From NCBI RefSeq assembly GCF_001064145.1, contig NZ_JVOJ01000056.1:1-45198 (forward strand): a stretch of DNA of 45,198 nt. The letters are read 5' to 3'. The translations under genes and the position numbers were made by a program. This document shows, piece by piece, positions 25,035 to 32,968 of this stretch (positions are counted from its first letter, which is position 1; every line of letters starts with the position of its first letter). The DNA comes from Sanguibacter keddieii (lineage in GTDB: Bacteria; Actinomycetota; Actinomycetes; Actinomycetales; Actinomycetaceae). The notes under the pieces are model-generated. The model was not told the DNA's origin. It saw nothing but the letters and a program-made list of their open reading frames with translations, and ran no database searches.

Positions 25035-26108
25035 TCAGCCGATCAGCGTCGACTGGTGGTGCACCATGATCAGGCGCGCCTCGCCAGAAGTCGCCGGTGC
25101 CCACACGCTGGATTCCAGTGAAGCGCCGCCCTCCCAGCGCACCCGGTAGCGGGTCAGGAACGCCCCGCCCAGGTCGTGCGCGTCGATGCGGCCGATCGCC
25201 GGGGAAGCGGGCGAGGGTCCCGCCAGCGCCGTGGTCGCGCCGCCGCCCGGCCAGATGCGCGTCGTGCGCTCGTCGGTCATGGTCGCAAGCGCCTCCCCGT
25301 CGCCGCCGGTCCACGCCAGGATGAACTCGCGCTCGCGGGCGATCGCATCCTCGGTGGTCGCTGCGCTCACGGACGAGGCCGGGGCCGCCTGGGCGGGTTC
25401 GCTCGGCTCGGCGGGCGCGGAGAAAACGCTGGGATGCGAACGGAAAGTTGAGGTTGTGGCCTCATCTGTGGCGGCACCGCGTGACGTAGGCATAGCAGCG
25501 GTCGTGTCGGCCTCGGTGGGTTCCTGCCCAACAGGTGTGCTCGCGCCGGGCTCCACGGTGTCGTGCGGTTCAACGGCCGCGGACGCGGAGGCGGTGCCCC
25601 CGGACTCCTGGCCCGCGGACGCAGCGTCGTGCGGCTCGCCAGCCCCGCCCCCGAACCCGGGGCCGGGCTCGGGCGTGCGTCCCGCCTGGTAGGCCTCGGC
25701 GCACGCGCGCGCGAGGTCGTCGGCGCGCTCGTTCATGCGGTGCCCGGCGTGGCCCTTGACCCATTCGAAGGTGACGCGGCGCCCTTCCATGGCGCGGTCG
25801 ATCTCCTGGATGAGCTCCAGGTTCTTGATGGGCTTCTTGTCGGCCTTCGTCCAGCCGCGCTTCTTCCAGCCGAGCCGCCACTTGGACACGACGTTGATCG
25901 CGTACTGCGAGTCGGCAAGGATGTGCAGCTCGTCGCCGGTCTCGGCGGTGGCCTGAAGCAGGCGCAGGATCGCGGTCAGCTCACCCAGGTTGTTGGTGCC
26001 CTGCGGCCAGCCGCCCGCGTCCCACGTGTCCTCGTCCACGTACCAGGCCCACCCCGCGGGCCCGGGATTGCCGAGGGAAGAACCGTCTGCCGCCGCCGTA
26101 ATCGTCAT
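25035..26108 (-). CDS. rnhA: Ribonuclease HI fused to a C-terminal NTF2/SnoaL-like domain
   Basis: 357 aa. Residues 1-145 form RNase HI, which cuts the RNA strand of RNA-DNA hybrids, with catalytic D8, E43, D66 and D130 and the WVKGHAGHRMNERADD segment. A low-complexity linker of about 110 residues follows and includes AAPASSVSAATT from a copy of the 14-mer motif. Residues about 255-357 (AREREFILAWTGGDGEALAT to RLIMVHHQSTL) look like a DUF4440/SnoaL-type NTF2 fold, often seen in ketosteroid-isomerase-like proteins. RNase HI alone is about 150 aa. The ATG at 26108 has TAGGAT 6 nt upstream and no ribosome-binding site. The role of the second domain is unknown. Confidence 0.9.
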   Translation of the reverse strand: MTITAAADGSSLGNPGPAGWAWYVDEDTWDAGGWPQGTNNLGELTAILRLLQATAETGDELHILADSQYAINVVSKWRLGWKKRGWTKADKKPIKNLELIQEIDRAMEGRRVTFEWVKGHAGHRMNERADDLARACAEAYQAGRTPEPGPGFGGGAGEPHDAASAGQESGGTASASAAVEPHDTVEPGASTPVGQEPTEADTTAAMPTSRGAATDEATTSTFRSHPSVFSAPAEPSEPAQAAPASSVSAATTEDAIAREREFILAWTGGDGEALATMTDERTTRIWPGGGATTALAGPSPASPAIGRIDAHDLGGAFLTRYRVRWEGGASLESSVWAPATSGEARLIMVHHQSTLIG

Positions 26109-26114
26109 GTACTC

Positions 26115-26120
26115 ATCCTA
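26115..26120 (-). promoter_or_regulatory. Putative -10 box of rnhA, leaderless
   Basis: TAGGAT on the minus strand lies 6 nt before the rnhA ATG. Confidence 0.5.
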
Positions 26121-26150
26121 TCGGTATCGAGCATCCCTGATCGGAACGGG

Positions 26151-26164
26151 GACGAGGCCGGGGC
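26151..26164 (+). repeat. 14-mer motif, copy between rnhA and the divergent gene
   Basis: Exact copy followed by CGCCCGGGCCTCGT, so an imperfect inverted second copy lies within 20 bp. It is 43 bp upstream of the rnhA start. Confidence 0.85.
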
Positions 26165-26233
26165 CGCCCGGGCCTCGTGCCCTAGACTCTGGGGGTGGGC
26201 GTGGAAGCCCCCGCTGCCGCGAGGAGAGGGAAG

Positions 26234-27550
26234 ATGCGCATGGGGGAACGCCTCGACGAGCTTTGTGAGACGGCTGCCGACGAACAAGAGAACGGTCGTT
26301 TGAAGAAGTCGAGGCACGCCCGCCGATGGGCGCTCCTCCTCGTCGTGCTCTCGGTTGCCGCGCTGGCGTGGAGCTGCGTTTTTCACGGGACATTAACCCG
26401 AAAGCCGGTCGGTTTCCTCACGACGAACGATGCGGTGATCGCGCTGCGGATCGGGCGCGGCTGGACGACGGTGGCTGAGGATAAACCGTACTACGACGGC
26501 TGGATCGTGCTTCTCGATGCCCAGGGGCGAGGCCAGGTGGCGTCCGTTGACGAGATAAACGGCGGAGACGTGCTGTGGAGTGAGCGTGGCGTCTTCTACG
26601 GTTCGCCGAGCCGGGACTACGTGACGACGGACAGCGGGACGCAGGAGATTGTGCGGAGCTCTGTGCGTGACGAAGACGTTCAGCGCTACGAGCTTTCCAG
26701 TGGAGCGCTCGCGGTCGTGAAAGAGGAGGGCACGGGGTATCGGGTTGATTCCGTGCACCCCGATGGAACCACATCGAGTGTCGAAAATGCTGGCGTTCGG
26801 GGGAACGTCGGTCAGTGTGGGTCGCGGATCTTGGCGATCACGGACACCGAGCGTTCCGAGGGTATTAAGTCGGCGGCTTTCGAGGCATACGCTGCCCAGT
26901 CGGGTGGCAGTGTTCCGGAGGCTCTGGAGGTGGTTGTTCAGCTCAACGACTTTGACGGTGATGTTCCCCCGGTCCTCGCGGTTACGCCTATGGGTGAGGG
27001 CTTGTCCTCGTACCAGCACATGTTCGACTGCGAAGGGGACGTCATCACGATCCCGAGCAGGAAGGTGGAGAGCGAGCGGGAATGGCTTGTTCTCCAGCGG
27101 TGGGACCTGCCTGCGGGGCAGCGCACGATTGTTCCCGTGGTCGATGAGGATGGGAACGCTATCGAGCTGGGTGAAGACCTGGGTGTTTCCGATAGTGAAG
27201 CGATTCGCGTGGGTAACGAGTACAGGTTCGTGTCGAGTGGCGGGGACGCCTTCGCCGTCGATACGACGAGCGGCCAGGGACGTTACTTGTTTTCGCTTGA
27301 TACGCCAACGTATGGGCCAGACGGCTACCTGGCGACCTTCCAGGTGGCCGAGACCGGCGTCTACGCGCTGAAGGACCGTCGCTCTGACCGCGTCGTGACC
27401 CTCTCGTACAGGCCCTGGGAAGGTGGGCAGTGGCGTGACATCTTCACGACCCGTGACTTGGCCTATTACCTCAACGAAGGCTATATCTCGAGTGCCTTGG
27501 ATATTCAGTCCTTCGCGGTGCGCCCGGGATGGGACGGTGGCGCGCAGTAA
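26234..27550 (+). CDS. Membrane-anchored extracytoplasmic protein of unknown function, possible beta-propeller
   Basis: 438 aa from the ATG at 26234, with GAGGAGAGGG upstream. A charged cytoplasmic N-terminus (about 35 residues) precedes one TM helix (ALLLVVLSVAALAWSCVF). The rest is soluble, beta-rich and repetitive in hydrophobic pattern (GWIVLLDAQGRGQVASVD, YRVDSVHPDGTTSSVEN, WLVLQRWDLPAGQRTIVPV, GRYLFSLDTPTYGPDGYL), as in propeller-like sensor domains. There is no catalytic motif. Third-position G+C looks lower than in its neighbours, suggesting a weakly expressed or acquired gene. It is divergent from rnhA. Confidence 0.75.
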   Translation: MRMGERLDELCETAADEQENGRLKKSRHARRWALLLVVLSVAALAWSCVFHGTLTRKPVGFLTTNDAVIALRIGRGWTTVAEDKPYYDGWIVLLDAQGRGQVASVDEINGGDVLWSERGVFYGSPSRDYVTTDSGTQEIVRSSVRDEDVQRYELSSGALAVVKEEGTGYRVDSVHPDGTTSSVENAGVRGNVGQCGSRILAITDTERSEGIKSAAFEAYAAQSGGSVPEALEVVVQLNDFDGDVPPVLAVTPMGEGLSSYQHMFDCEGDVITIPSRKVESEREWLVLQRWDLPAGQRTIVPVVDEDGNAIELGEDLGVSDSEAIRVGNEYRFVSSGGDAFAVDTTSGQGRYLFSLDTPTYGPDGYLATFQVAETGVYALKDRRSDRVVTLSYRPWEGGQWRDIFTTRDLAYYLNEGYISSALDIQSFAVRPGWDGGAQ

Positions 27551-27587
27551 CGCGTGCAGCCGCGCGGCACAGTGACGCAACGCGAGA

Positions 27588-27615
27588 GGGGCGGTCCTCC
27601 AATGAAGAACGCCCC
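27588..27615. terminator. Hairpin between convergent genes
   Basis: GGGGCG (27588-27593) pairs with CGCCCC (27610-27615) midway between the convergent stops at 27550 and 27668. It is probably bidirectional. Confidence 0.4.
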
Positions 27616-27667
27616 CACTGGCGTCTGTCGTTCACGGGCGCCGAGCGCTCGCGAGCAGCATCAACCT

Positions 27668-30115
27668 CTACAGTGTGACGCCCACCTGGCCCAGCGCGAA
27701 GGCGAACTCTTCGCAGCGCGCCGCCCAACGGCCCTCGCGCCCGGAGGGGCCGGCGTGCCCGGCGACCATCTCGGTGCGCAGGATGATCGGACGCTCGAGC
27801 GGGTCGCGCGCGGCGACGAGGCCTCCTCTGGCCTCCGCGCCCGTGCTCTCGCCGCCGCCGGAGTCGACGCCGACCGCACCGGAATCCCCGGCCGCCTCCG
27901 AATCGCAGCAGTTGCAGCGCTGCCCAGCCCCGGCCTCGTCCGTGGAGGGGACCTGTCCGGTGGCCTCGCGCAGGCGCTGCACCCACTTGGTGGGCTCGAC
28001 GAACTCGACGCGCGTGTCGTTGACCGACGTCGTTGCCATGATCGCGGGCAGGAGCGCGCCGTCGGGCACGTTCTCGTAAGGCGTGTAGCGTCTCATTGCG
28101 TCGAACACGGCGCGCGAGGAGAGCGGATTGCCCCACTCCTTCCACTCGCCGACGGTGAGCGGCAGGGTCGGGTCCAGGATCGTGGTGAGCGCGTCCACGA
28201 AGGGCACGCCCGCCAGGATCGCGCGGAAGCGGTCGGGGGCGGCGTTGGTGACCGCGCCCATGAGGAGGCCTCCGGCGCTGCGGCCTTCCGCGATGAGGCG
28301 GCCGGGTGCTACCCACCCGGAGTCGACCAGCCAGTCGGCCACGTCGATGAAGTCCGTGAAGGTGTGCTCCTTGACCAGCTCCTTGCCGTCCTCGTACCAG
28401 GCGCGGCCCATCTCGCCGCCGCCGCGCACGTGCGCGATCGCGTAGACGACGCGGCGCAGGATCGGCAGGCGCAGGGTCTCGAACTCTGGGTCGTAGCTGA
28501 CCTCGTAGGAGCCGTACCCGATCTGCCAGCCCGCGTGCGTGCCGTCCGGGCGCGCGTCGCGATGGTGGATGAGTGTGACGGGGATGCGGGTCGCGCCGTC
28601 GCGCGCGAGCACCCACACGCGCTCCTCGACGTACTCGGCCTGGTCCCAGCCGGGCGCCTCGCGGGTGCGCAGGGTGCGCACGGTCAGGGTCGCGCCTTCG
28701 GGGTTCTCGGGGGACGAGGCCGGGGCTGAGGCGGACAGGCAAACCTCTGCGACCGTGGGCGGCACGGTCTGCGACTGGAACTCCACGCGCAGCGGATCTT
28801 CCCACGGGGTCGGCACCGTCGCGATCGTGCGCACCGGGGCGTCGACCTCCACGCGCCGCCACGTGGGTGCCTGTTCGCGGCGGTCCCACACGTCAACCTG
28901 CGTCAGAGAGCCCGAACGCAGCGAGAGTGCCACGTAGTCCGCGTGGGCCTCGACGTCGGTGATGCGCTCGCCGGGTCCGGGGCTGCGCAGCGGCTCCCAG
29001 GACTCAAACGGCGTGAGGGGTGCGGGCTCGTCCTCCGGCAGGGGAGTGCCCGGCGCGCGATCCGCCAGGGAACCCCGCGAGAACGCGGAGGAGGACGTGA
29101 CGCCGAGGCGCGCCAAGGCCTCGGGCGAACCCCCTGCGGGCAGCATCGCCTGCGCGAGCGAGCCCTCCTGCGTCAGCCCCGTATGCACGAGGAACAGGCG
29201 ATTCCCTGCCGAATCCACCGACACCAGCGTGCGCGGGCGCACCGGCATGAGCGGCAGCGGGCGCACCGACGGGTGGGCGGGCAGCCACAGCCACGCGCGG
29301 CCCGCCGTCGACGACGACGAATGAATGACGACGTGCCCCGGGAAACCCGAGGGCGCGAACCCCATCTCGAAGCCCTCGTCCGGTTCAACCAGCAGCAGCT
29401 CGTCGTCATCGCGCGGCGTGCCCAGGCGGTGCAACCACACGTCGCACGCGCGCCACGCATCGTCCACGCCCATGTAGATAAAGGACTGCGAGTCATCCGC
29501 CCACGCGAAGCCGTACCCGGCGCCTGCCACGGCCTCGTCGATGACGCGCCCCGACGCCTCCTGCACGACCCACGTGTAGCGCTCATCCCCGCTCGTGTCC
29601 CGCGCCCACGCGATCAGGCGCCCATCCGGGGAGGGATACAGGTCCGCCAGGCGGAAAAACTCCTGCCCGCGCGCCCACTCGTTCTCATCGACGAGGAGCT
29701 CCTCGCCCCGCGCGGGCACGCCCGGCTGTGGGACGAGCGGGATCGGGGCACCTGCCTCGTCGCGCTCCACCGGCGCGCGGTGATGCGTCGCGTAGGACTG
29801 ACCCTCCGCGAAACGCCGGAAGTACCAGAACTCGCCCTCGCGGATCGGAACCGTCACGTCGGTGAGCGCCGTGGAAGCCTTGACCTCCTCCACGAGGCGC
29901 GCCGCCGCCTCGCGCGTCGGTGCCGTCACCGTGTCCGCCCACGCGTTCTCCGCCTCCAGGTGCGCGCGCACCTCCGGGTTCTCGCCGTCGCGCAACCAAT
30001 CCCACGGGTCATCAAAATGCTGCCCGAACTGGTCGCGCACCCGGTACCCGTAACGCTTCGGGGCAATCGGGGGAGTGTTTGGCGAGGGGGGTGTGCGCGG
30101 GGTCGTCTCAGTCAT
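27668..30115 (-). CDS. ptrB: Oligopeptidase B-like serine peptidase (family S9A)
   Basis: 815 aa. An N-terminal propeller (about 60-400) is followed by a catalytic alpha/beta-hydrolase domain with AIAHVRGGGEMGRAWYEDGK, nucleophile motif GRSAGG, Asp in SVNDTRVEFVEP and His in AGHAGPSGR. Oligopeptidase B cleaves short peptides after basic residues. About 50 low-complexity residues rich in Gly, Ser, Ala and Cys (TDEAGAGQRCNCCDSEAAG onward) are inserted between the catalytic Asp and His, where family members have a short loop. This insertion and another linker (SASAPASSPENPE) each contain the 14-mer motif. The ATG at 30115 has TAAGAT exactly 7 nt upstream; an ATG at 30124 overlaps that box. Confidence 0.92.
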   Translation of the reverse strand: MTETTPRTPPSPNTPPIAPKRYGYRVRDQFGQHFDDPWDWLRDGENPEVRAHLEAENAWADTVTAPTREAAARLVEEVKASTALTDVTVPIREGEFWYFRRFAEGQSYATHHRAPVERDEAGAPIPLVPQPGVPARGEELLVDENEWARGQEFFRLADLYPSPDGRLIAWARDTSGDERYTWVVQEASGRVIDEAVAGAGYGFAWADDSQSFIYMGVDDAWRACDVWLHRLGTPRDDDELLLVEPDEGFEMGFAPSGFPGHVVIHSSSSTAGRAWLWLPAHPSVRPLPLMPVRPRTLVSVDSAGNRLFLVHTGLTQEGSLAQAMLPAGGSPEALARLGVTSSSAFSRGSLADRAPGTPLPEDEPAPLTPFESWEPLRSPGPGERITDVEAHADYVALSLRSGSLTQVDVWDRREQAPTWRRVEVDAPVRTIATVPTPWEDPLRVEFQSQTVPPTVAEVCLSASAPASSPENPEGATLTVRTLRTREAPGWDQAEYVEERVWVLARDGATRIPVTLIHHRDARPDGTHAGWQIGYGSYEVSYDPEFETLRLPILRRVVYAIAHVRGGGEMGRAWYEDGKELVKEHTFTDFIDVADWLVDSGWVAPGRLIAEGRSAGGLLMGAVTNAAPDRFRAILAGVPFVDALTTILDPTLPLTVGEWKEWGNPLSSRAVFDAMRRYTPYENVPDGALLPAIMATTSVNDTRVEFVEPTKWVQRLREATGQVPSTDEAGAGQRCNCCDSEAAGDSGAVGVDSGGGESTGAEARGGLVAARDPLERPIILRTEMVAGHAGPSGREGRWAARCEEFAFALGQVGVTL

Positions 30116-30122
30116 GGGGACC

Positions 30123-30128
30123 ATCTTA
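30123..30128 (-). promoter_or_regulatory. Putative -10 box of ptrB, leaderless
   Basis: TAAGAT on the minus strand lies 7 nt before the ATG at 30115. No ribosome-binding site is present. Confidence 0.5.
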
Positions 30129-30202
30129 GAGGCGGGGGCTGGGGACAGGCCCGGGCGCGGGGCTTGGATGTGCGGGGCCGCGTGGGTACTTCCCCAAAAA
30201 TC

Positions 30203-30308
30203 TCGCACGTAATTCGCCTGCGTCTCTTTCAAATCTTGAAATCAGATCGTTGAAATTCCGCGGTTTGTGGGTGGCAGGAGAAAGGGGGAGAAAGGGAATT
30301 ACGTGCGA
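30203..30308 (+). repeat. Dispersed 104-bp cloverleaf palindrome, copy D (degenerate)
   Basis: Outer arms TCGCACGTAATTC and GAATTACGTGCGA are perfect (13 bp), as is TTTCAA-ATC-TTGAAA. The second hairpin has lost pairing (CGTTG against CGCGG) and the right side is purine-rich. It is one base longer than the others. It lies between the divergent genes ptrB and gtrA. Confidence 0.88.
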
Positions 30309-30372
30309 AATTTGGGGGCGGGACCAGGAGAGGGTGGAAGAAGCAGTCCGGCGAGCGTGCGAGACTAGGGGA

Positions 30373-31002
30373 GTGAACGACGAACAAGCAATGCGCGGAT
30401 CCGCCGCGCTCGAACCAGCGGCGCTCGCGGACCCGTCCGCGCCTCGTACCCAGCCCGGCACCCGCGGACAGGTGAACGAGGAGCCCGCCCCGGCCTCGTC
30501 CCTCACTCAGCCCGGCACCCGCGGGCAGGTGAACGAGGAAGCGGCCCCCGCCTCGTCCCTGAGCCTCACCGAGCGGCTCCTCGCCTGGGTGCGCGAATTC
30601 ATCCAATTCGGGCTCGTCGGTGCCACCGCCTTCATCGTCGACGCCGGCCTGTTCAACCTCCTCCAACACGGGCCGCTTGGTATCCTCGCCGGACACCCCA
30701 ACACCGCGCAATTCGTCGCCGCCGTGACCGCGACCCTCTACTCGTGGATCGCCAATCGCCTGTGGACCTACCGCGGCCGCACCCGGGACAACGCCACGCG
30801 CGAGGCCATCCTCTTCTTCTTCGCCAACGCCTGCGGCATCGGCATCTCACAGTTCTGCCTGCTGTTCACCCACCACATCCTCGGGTTCACCTCGGCGCTG
30901 GCCGACAATATCGCCGTCTACGTCGTCGGCTTCGCCCTGGGCACCGCGTTCCGCTTCTTCTTTTATCACTACGTGGTCTTCACCGGGGGTACGCGCGCGT
31001 AG
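30373..31002 (+). CDS. GtrA-family membrane protein with a tandem-repeat N-terminus
   Basis: 209 aa from the GTG at 30373 (VNDEQAMRGSAALEP); an ATG at 30391 is an alternative. The first 75 residues are hydrophilic and carry a 19-residue tandem duplication, TQPGTRGQVNEEPAPASSL followed by the same with one change. Four TM helices of the GtrA domain follow (FIQFGLVGATAFIVDAGLFN, FVAAVTATLYSWIANRLWTY, AILFFFANACGIGISQFCLL, IAVYVVGFALGTAFRFFFYHY). GtrA proteins are linked to polyprenyl-sugar translocation in surface-polysaccharide glycosylation. The repeat includes a copy of the GCCCCGGCCTCGTC motif. Confidence 0.88.
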   Translation: MNDEQAMRGSAALEPAALADPSAPRTQPGTRGQVNEEPAPASSLTQPGTRGQVNEEAAPASSLSLTERLLAWVREFIQFGLVGATAFIVDAGLFNLLQHGPLGILAGHPNTAQFVAAVTATLYSWIANRLWTYRGRTRDNATREAILFFFANACGIGISQFCLLFTHHILGFTSALADNIAVYVVGFALGTAFRFFFYHYVVFTGGTRA

Positions 31003-31018
31003 GTTCGAGGCGCGGCGG

Positions 31019-31024
31019 TAGGGT
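31019..31024 (+). promoter_or_regulatory. Putative -10 box of the patatin gene, leaderless
   Basis: TAGGGT lies 6 nt before the GTG at 31031. No ribosome-binding site is present. Confidence 0.45.
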
Positions 31025-31030
31025 CGACAC

Positions 31031-31963
31031 GTGAAGGAAACGCCAGAGCACTACCCGACCCCCGAAGAATCCATCGCCACGATGGTCACCGTCAACGACA
31101 CCGCCCTCGTCTTCGAAGGCGGCGGCATGCGCAACGCCTACACGGCCGCGCTCGTCAGCCGACTTATCGCCGAAGGCATCAACTTCCCCCATATCTCCGG
31201 CGTTTCCGCGGGGTCCAGCCACCTGTGCAACTTCACCTCCCGCGACGCTCAGCGTTCCCACGACACCTTCGTCGACCTCGTCGAAGACCCCGAATTCGGC
31301 GGCCTCAAGCACTTCCGCAAGGGCCACGGCTACTTCAACGCCGAGTACATCTACCAGCAGATCTGCTACCCCGATGGCGTCCTGCCCTTCAACATGGACA
31401 CCTTTCTGGCGAACCCGGCCACCACGCGCGTCGCCACCTTCAACGCCTCGCGCGGCGAAGAACGCTGGTTCTCCAAGGAAGAAATGAGCACCCTGGACAC
31501 CCTCGGACCCATCGTCCGCGCCTCCTCCACGCTGCCCATTCTCATGCCGCCCGTCGAAATCGACGGCGACACCTACGTCGACGGCGCGCTCGGCCCCAAC
31601 GGAGGCCTGCCCTTCGACCAGCCCCTGCGTGAGGGCTACCGCAAGCTCCTCGTCGTCCTCACCCGTCCCCGCGACTTCGTCAAAGACCCCATGCCCGCCA
31701 GCGTCGGCGCCCTCCTACGCACCGCCTACCATTCATTCCCGTCCGTGTTCGAGGGCGTCGCCCTGCGCACCGACCGTTACAACGCGGGCCGCCGCTTCCT
31801 CTTCGAACTCGAGGAACGAGGCCAGGCCTACGTGTTCGCACCCGACAACCTGTGGATTAACAACACCGAATCGCGGCGCGAGCGCCTCGAAGCCACCTAC
31901 CGAGCCGGCCTGGTGCAGGCCGTCCGCGAAATGCCTGCGATCAAGGCGTTCCTGGGGCTGTAA
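31031..31963 (+). CDS. Patatin-like phospholipase/acylhydrolase
   Basis: 310 aa. The oxyanion motif EGGGMRN (about 29-35), nucleophile motif GVSAGSS with S59 and the catalytic Asp in YVDGALGPN (about residue 180) form the Ser-Asp dyad of patatins. It resembles the YjjU/RssA-like group and probably hydrolyses acyl esters of lipids in the cytoplasm or at the membrane. The GTG at 31031 has a promoter-like TAGGGT 6 nt upstream; an ATG at 31082 would still keep the whole domain. It follows gtrA by 28 bp. Confidence 0.9.
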   Translation: MKETPEHYPTPEESIATMVTVNDTALVFEGGGMRNAYTAALVSRLIAEGINFPHISGVSAGSSHLCNFTSRDAQRSHDTFVDLVEDPEFGGLKHFRKGHGYFNAEYIYQQICYPDGVLPFNMDTFLANPATTRVATFNASRGEERWFSKEEMSTLDTLGPIVRASSTLPILMPPVEIDGDTYVDGALGPNGGLPFDQPLREGYRKLLVVLTRPRDFVKDPMPASVGALLRTAYHSFPSVFEGVALRTDRYNAGRRFLFELEERGQAYVFAPDNLWINNTESRRERLEATYRAGLVQAVREMPAIKAFLGL

Positions 31964-32007
31964 GGGGCCGCGGCTGTTGCGGGAGCCGTGTCGCGTTGTC
32001 GGTGGCC

Positions 32008-32055
32008 GGTGGTGATGGTGGCCGGTGGTGATGGTGGCCCGTGGTGATGGTGGCC
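32008..32055 (+). repeat. 16-bp tandem repeat
   Basis: GGTGGTGATGGTGGCC occurs at 32008 and 32024, with a near copy at 32040. It lies directly after the patatin gene. Frames through it are low complexity. Confidence 0.8.
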
Positions 32056-32137
32056 CGGCAGTGGGCTGGTGGCCCGTCGGTGGGTGGGTCTCTCGTTGGC
32101 TGCGTTGCGGGCCTGGGTGTGGCTTCTGTCTGGGTCT

Positions 32138-32204
32138 ATCCGGATAGGTTGTGCGCATCCGGATAGGTTATTAAGGTATCCGGATGTTGGTTTCCTATCC
32201 GGAT
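32138..32204. promoter_or_regulatory. Four phased ATCCGGAT palindromes
   Basis: ATCCGGAT occurs at 32138, 32157, 32178 and 32197, with steps of 19, 21 and 19 bp, about two helical turns each. The flanks are TATCC and GGATAGG or GGATGT. Regular spacing of a palindrome suggests cooperative protein binding on one DNA face. Confidence 0.55.
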
Positions 32205-32310
32205 GTGTTGTCGCACGGGGGCGGCACCCGCTCAACTAGCTGCGCTGCGGGCCCGTGACCCGGTGCGTCGTTTCAACGTCCGGCTAGGCCTCGCCGCCGC
32301 CTCATTGATT

Positions 32311-32415
32311 TCGCACGTAATTCCTCTCTGCCTCATTCAAACATTGAATTTGCATTGTTGGAATTGCAACGTTTTTGAGGTGTCTCGAAAAATGACCACG
32401 ATAAATTACGTGCGA
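32311..32415 (+). repeat. Dispersed 103-bp cloverleaf palindrome, copy E
   Basis: Outer pairing extends to TTTCGCACGTAATT with AATTACGTGCGAAA. The first inner hairpin is ATTCAA-ACA-TTGAAT, a covariant version of copy A. The second is TGTTG-GAATTG-CAACG. It starts the second composite repeat locus. Confidence 0.9.
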
Positions 32416-32520
32416 AATGTGGGGGCGGTGGTGTCGTTGCTGCCCGCGGGGCACCGCAGCCAGGCCCCGCCTCCCACTGGGGCCGCGTTTGGGTGCTGCA
32501 GGCGAGGCGGCCCGGTGGTC

Positions 32521-32851
32521 TGAAACCGGCGTCGCCTTTGCTCGCTTGCGCCTGCGTGGGATTGAAACCGGCGTCGCCTTTGCGGGTGAGAAATGGGCGT
32601 TTTTGGAGTGGTTTTCGGTTGCAGAGGTGATGGTGGTTTCAACGGTTGCTGTTTGGGGGTGAGCAGTGGTGATGGTGGTTTCATGCTGGCTCGTATCAGC
32701 GGTTGCAGAGGTGTTGTTGGTTTCAACGGTTGCTGTTTGGGGGCGAGCATTGGTGATGGTGGTTTCACGTTGGCTCGTATCAGCGGTTGCAGAGGTGTTG
32801 TTGGTTTCAATGGCTGCTGTTTGGGGGCGAGCAGTGGTGATGGTGGTTTCA
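32521..32851. repeat. Two-winged 42-bp repeat array, locus 2
   Basis: Two plus-oriented TGAAACC units begin at 32521 and 32563. Six minus-oriented units begin (as GGTTTCA ends) at 32641, 32683, 32725, 32767, 32809 and 32851. All steps are exactly 42 bp. The minus wing alternates two unit types, giving an 84-bp higher-order repeat. The central segment around GGGTGAGAAATGGG is shared with locus 1. Confidence 0.85.
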
Positions 32852-32877
32852 CAGTTGTCACGTGGCTGTGTCCCGTC

Positions 32878-32956
32878 CGCGAAATAGTTCGCCCTGCAAG
32901 CCCAAAACGGCCGAAAAATGCTGTTTTCAGGCGCGCTGGGCGAGTATTTTTGCGGA
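32878..32956. repeat. Inverted GGGCGAA-type repeat pair, locus 2
   Basis: CGCGAAATAGTTCGCCCTGC (about 32878) and CTGGGCGAGTATTTTTGCGG (about 32937) are inverted copies. They flank a short AT-richer centre, as in locus 1. Confidence 0.7.
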
Positions 32957-32968
32957 AGTGTCGCCGGA

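Noticed and set aside
19152-32851. The 42-bp arrays as CRISPR arrays
   Set aside because: TGAAACC resembles the end of some CRISPR repeats and the period is plausible. But unit orientation reverses within each array, conserved and variable parts have no sharp edge, alternating units repeat their variable part, and no cas gene is present in the window.
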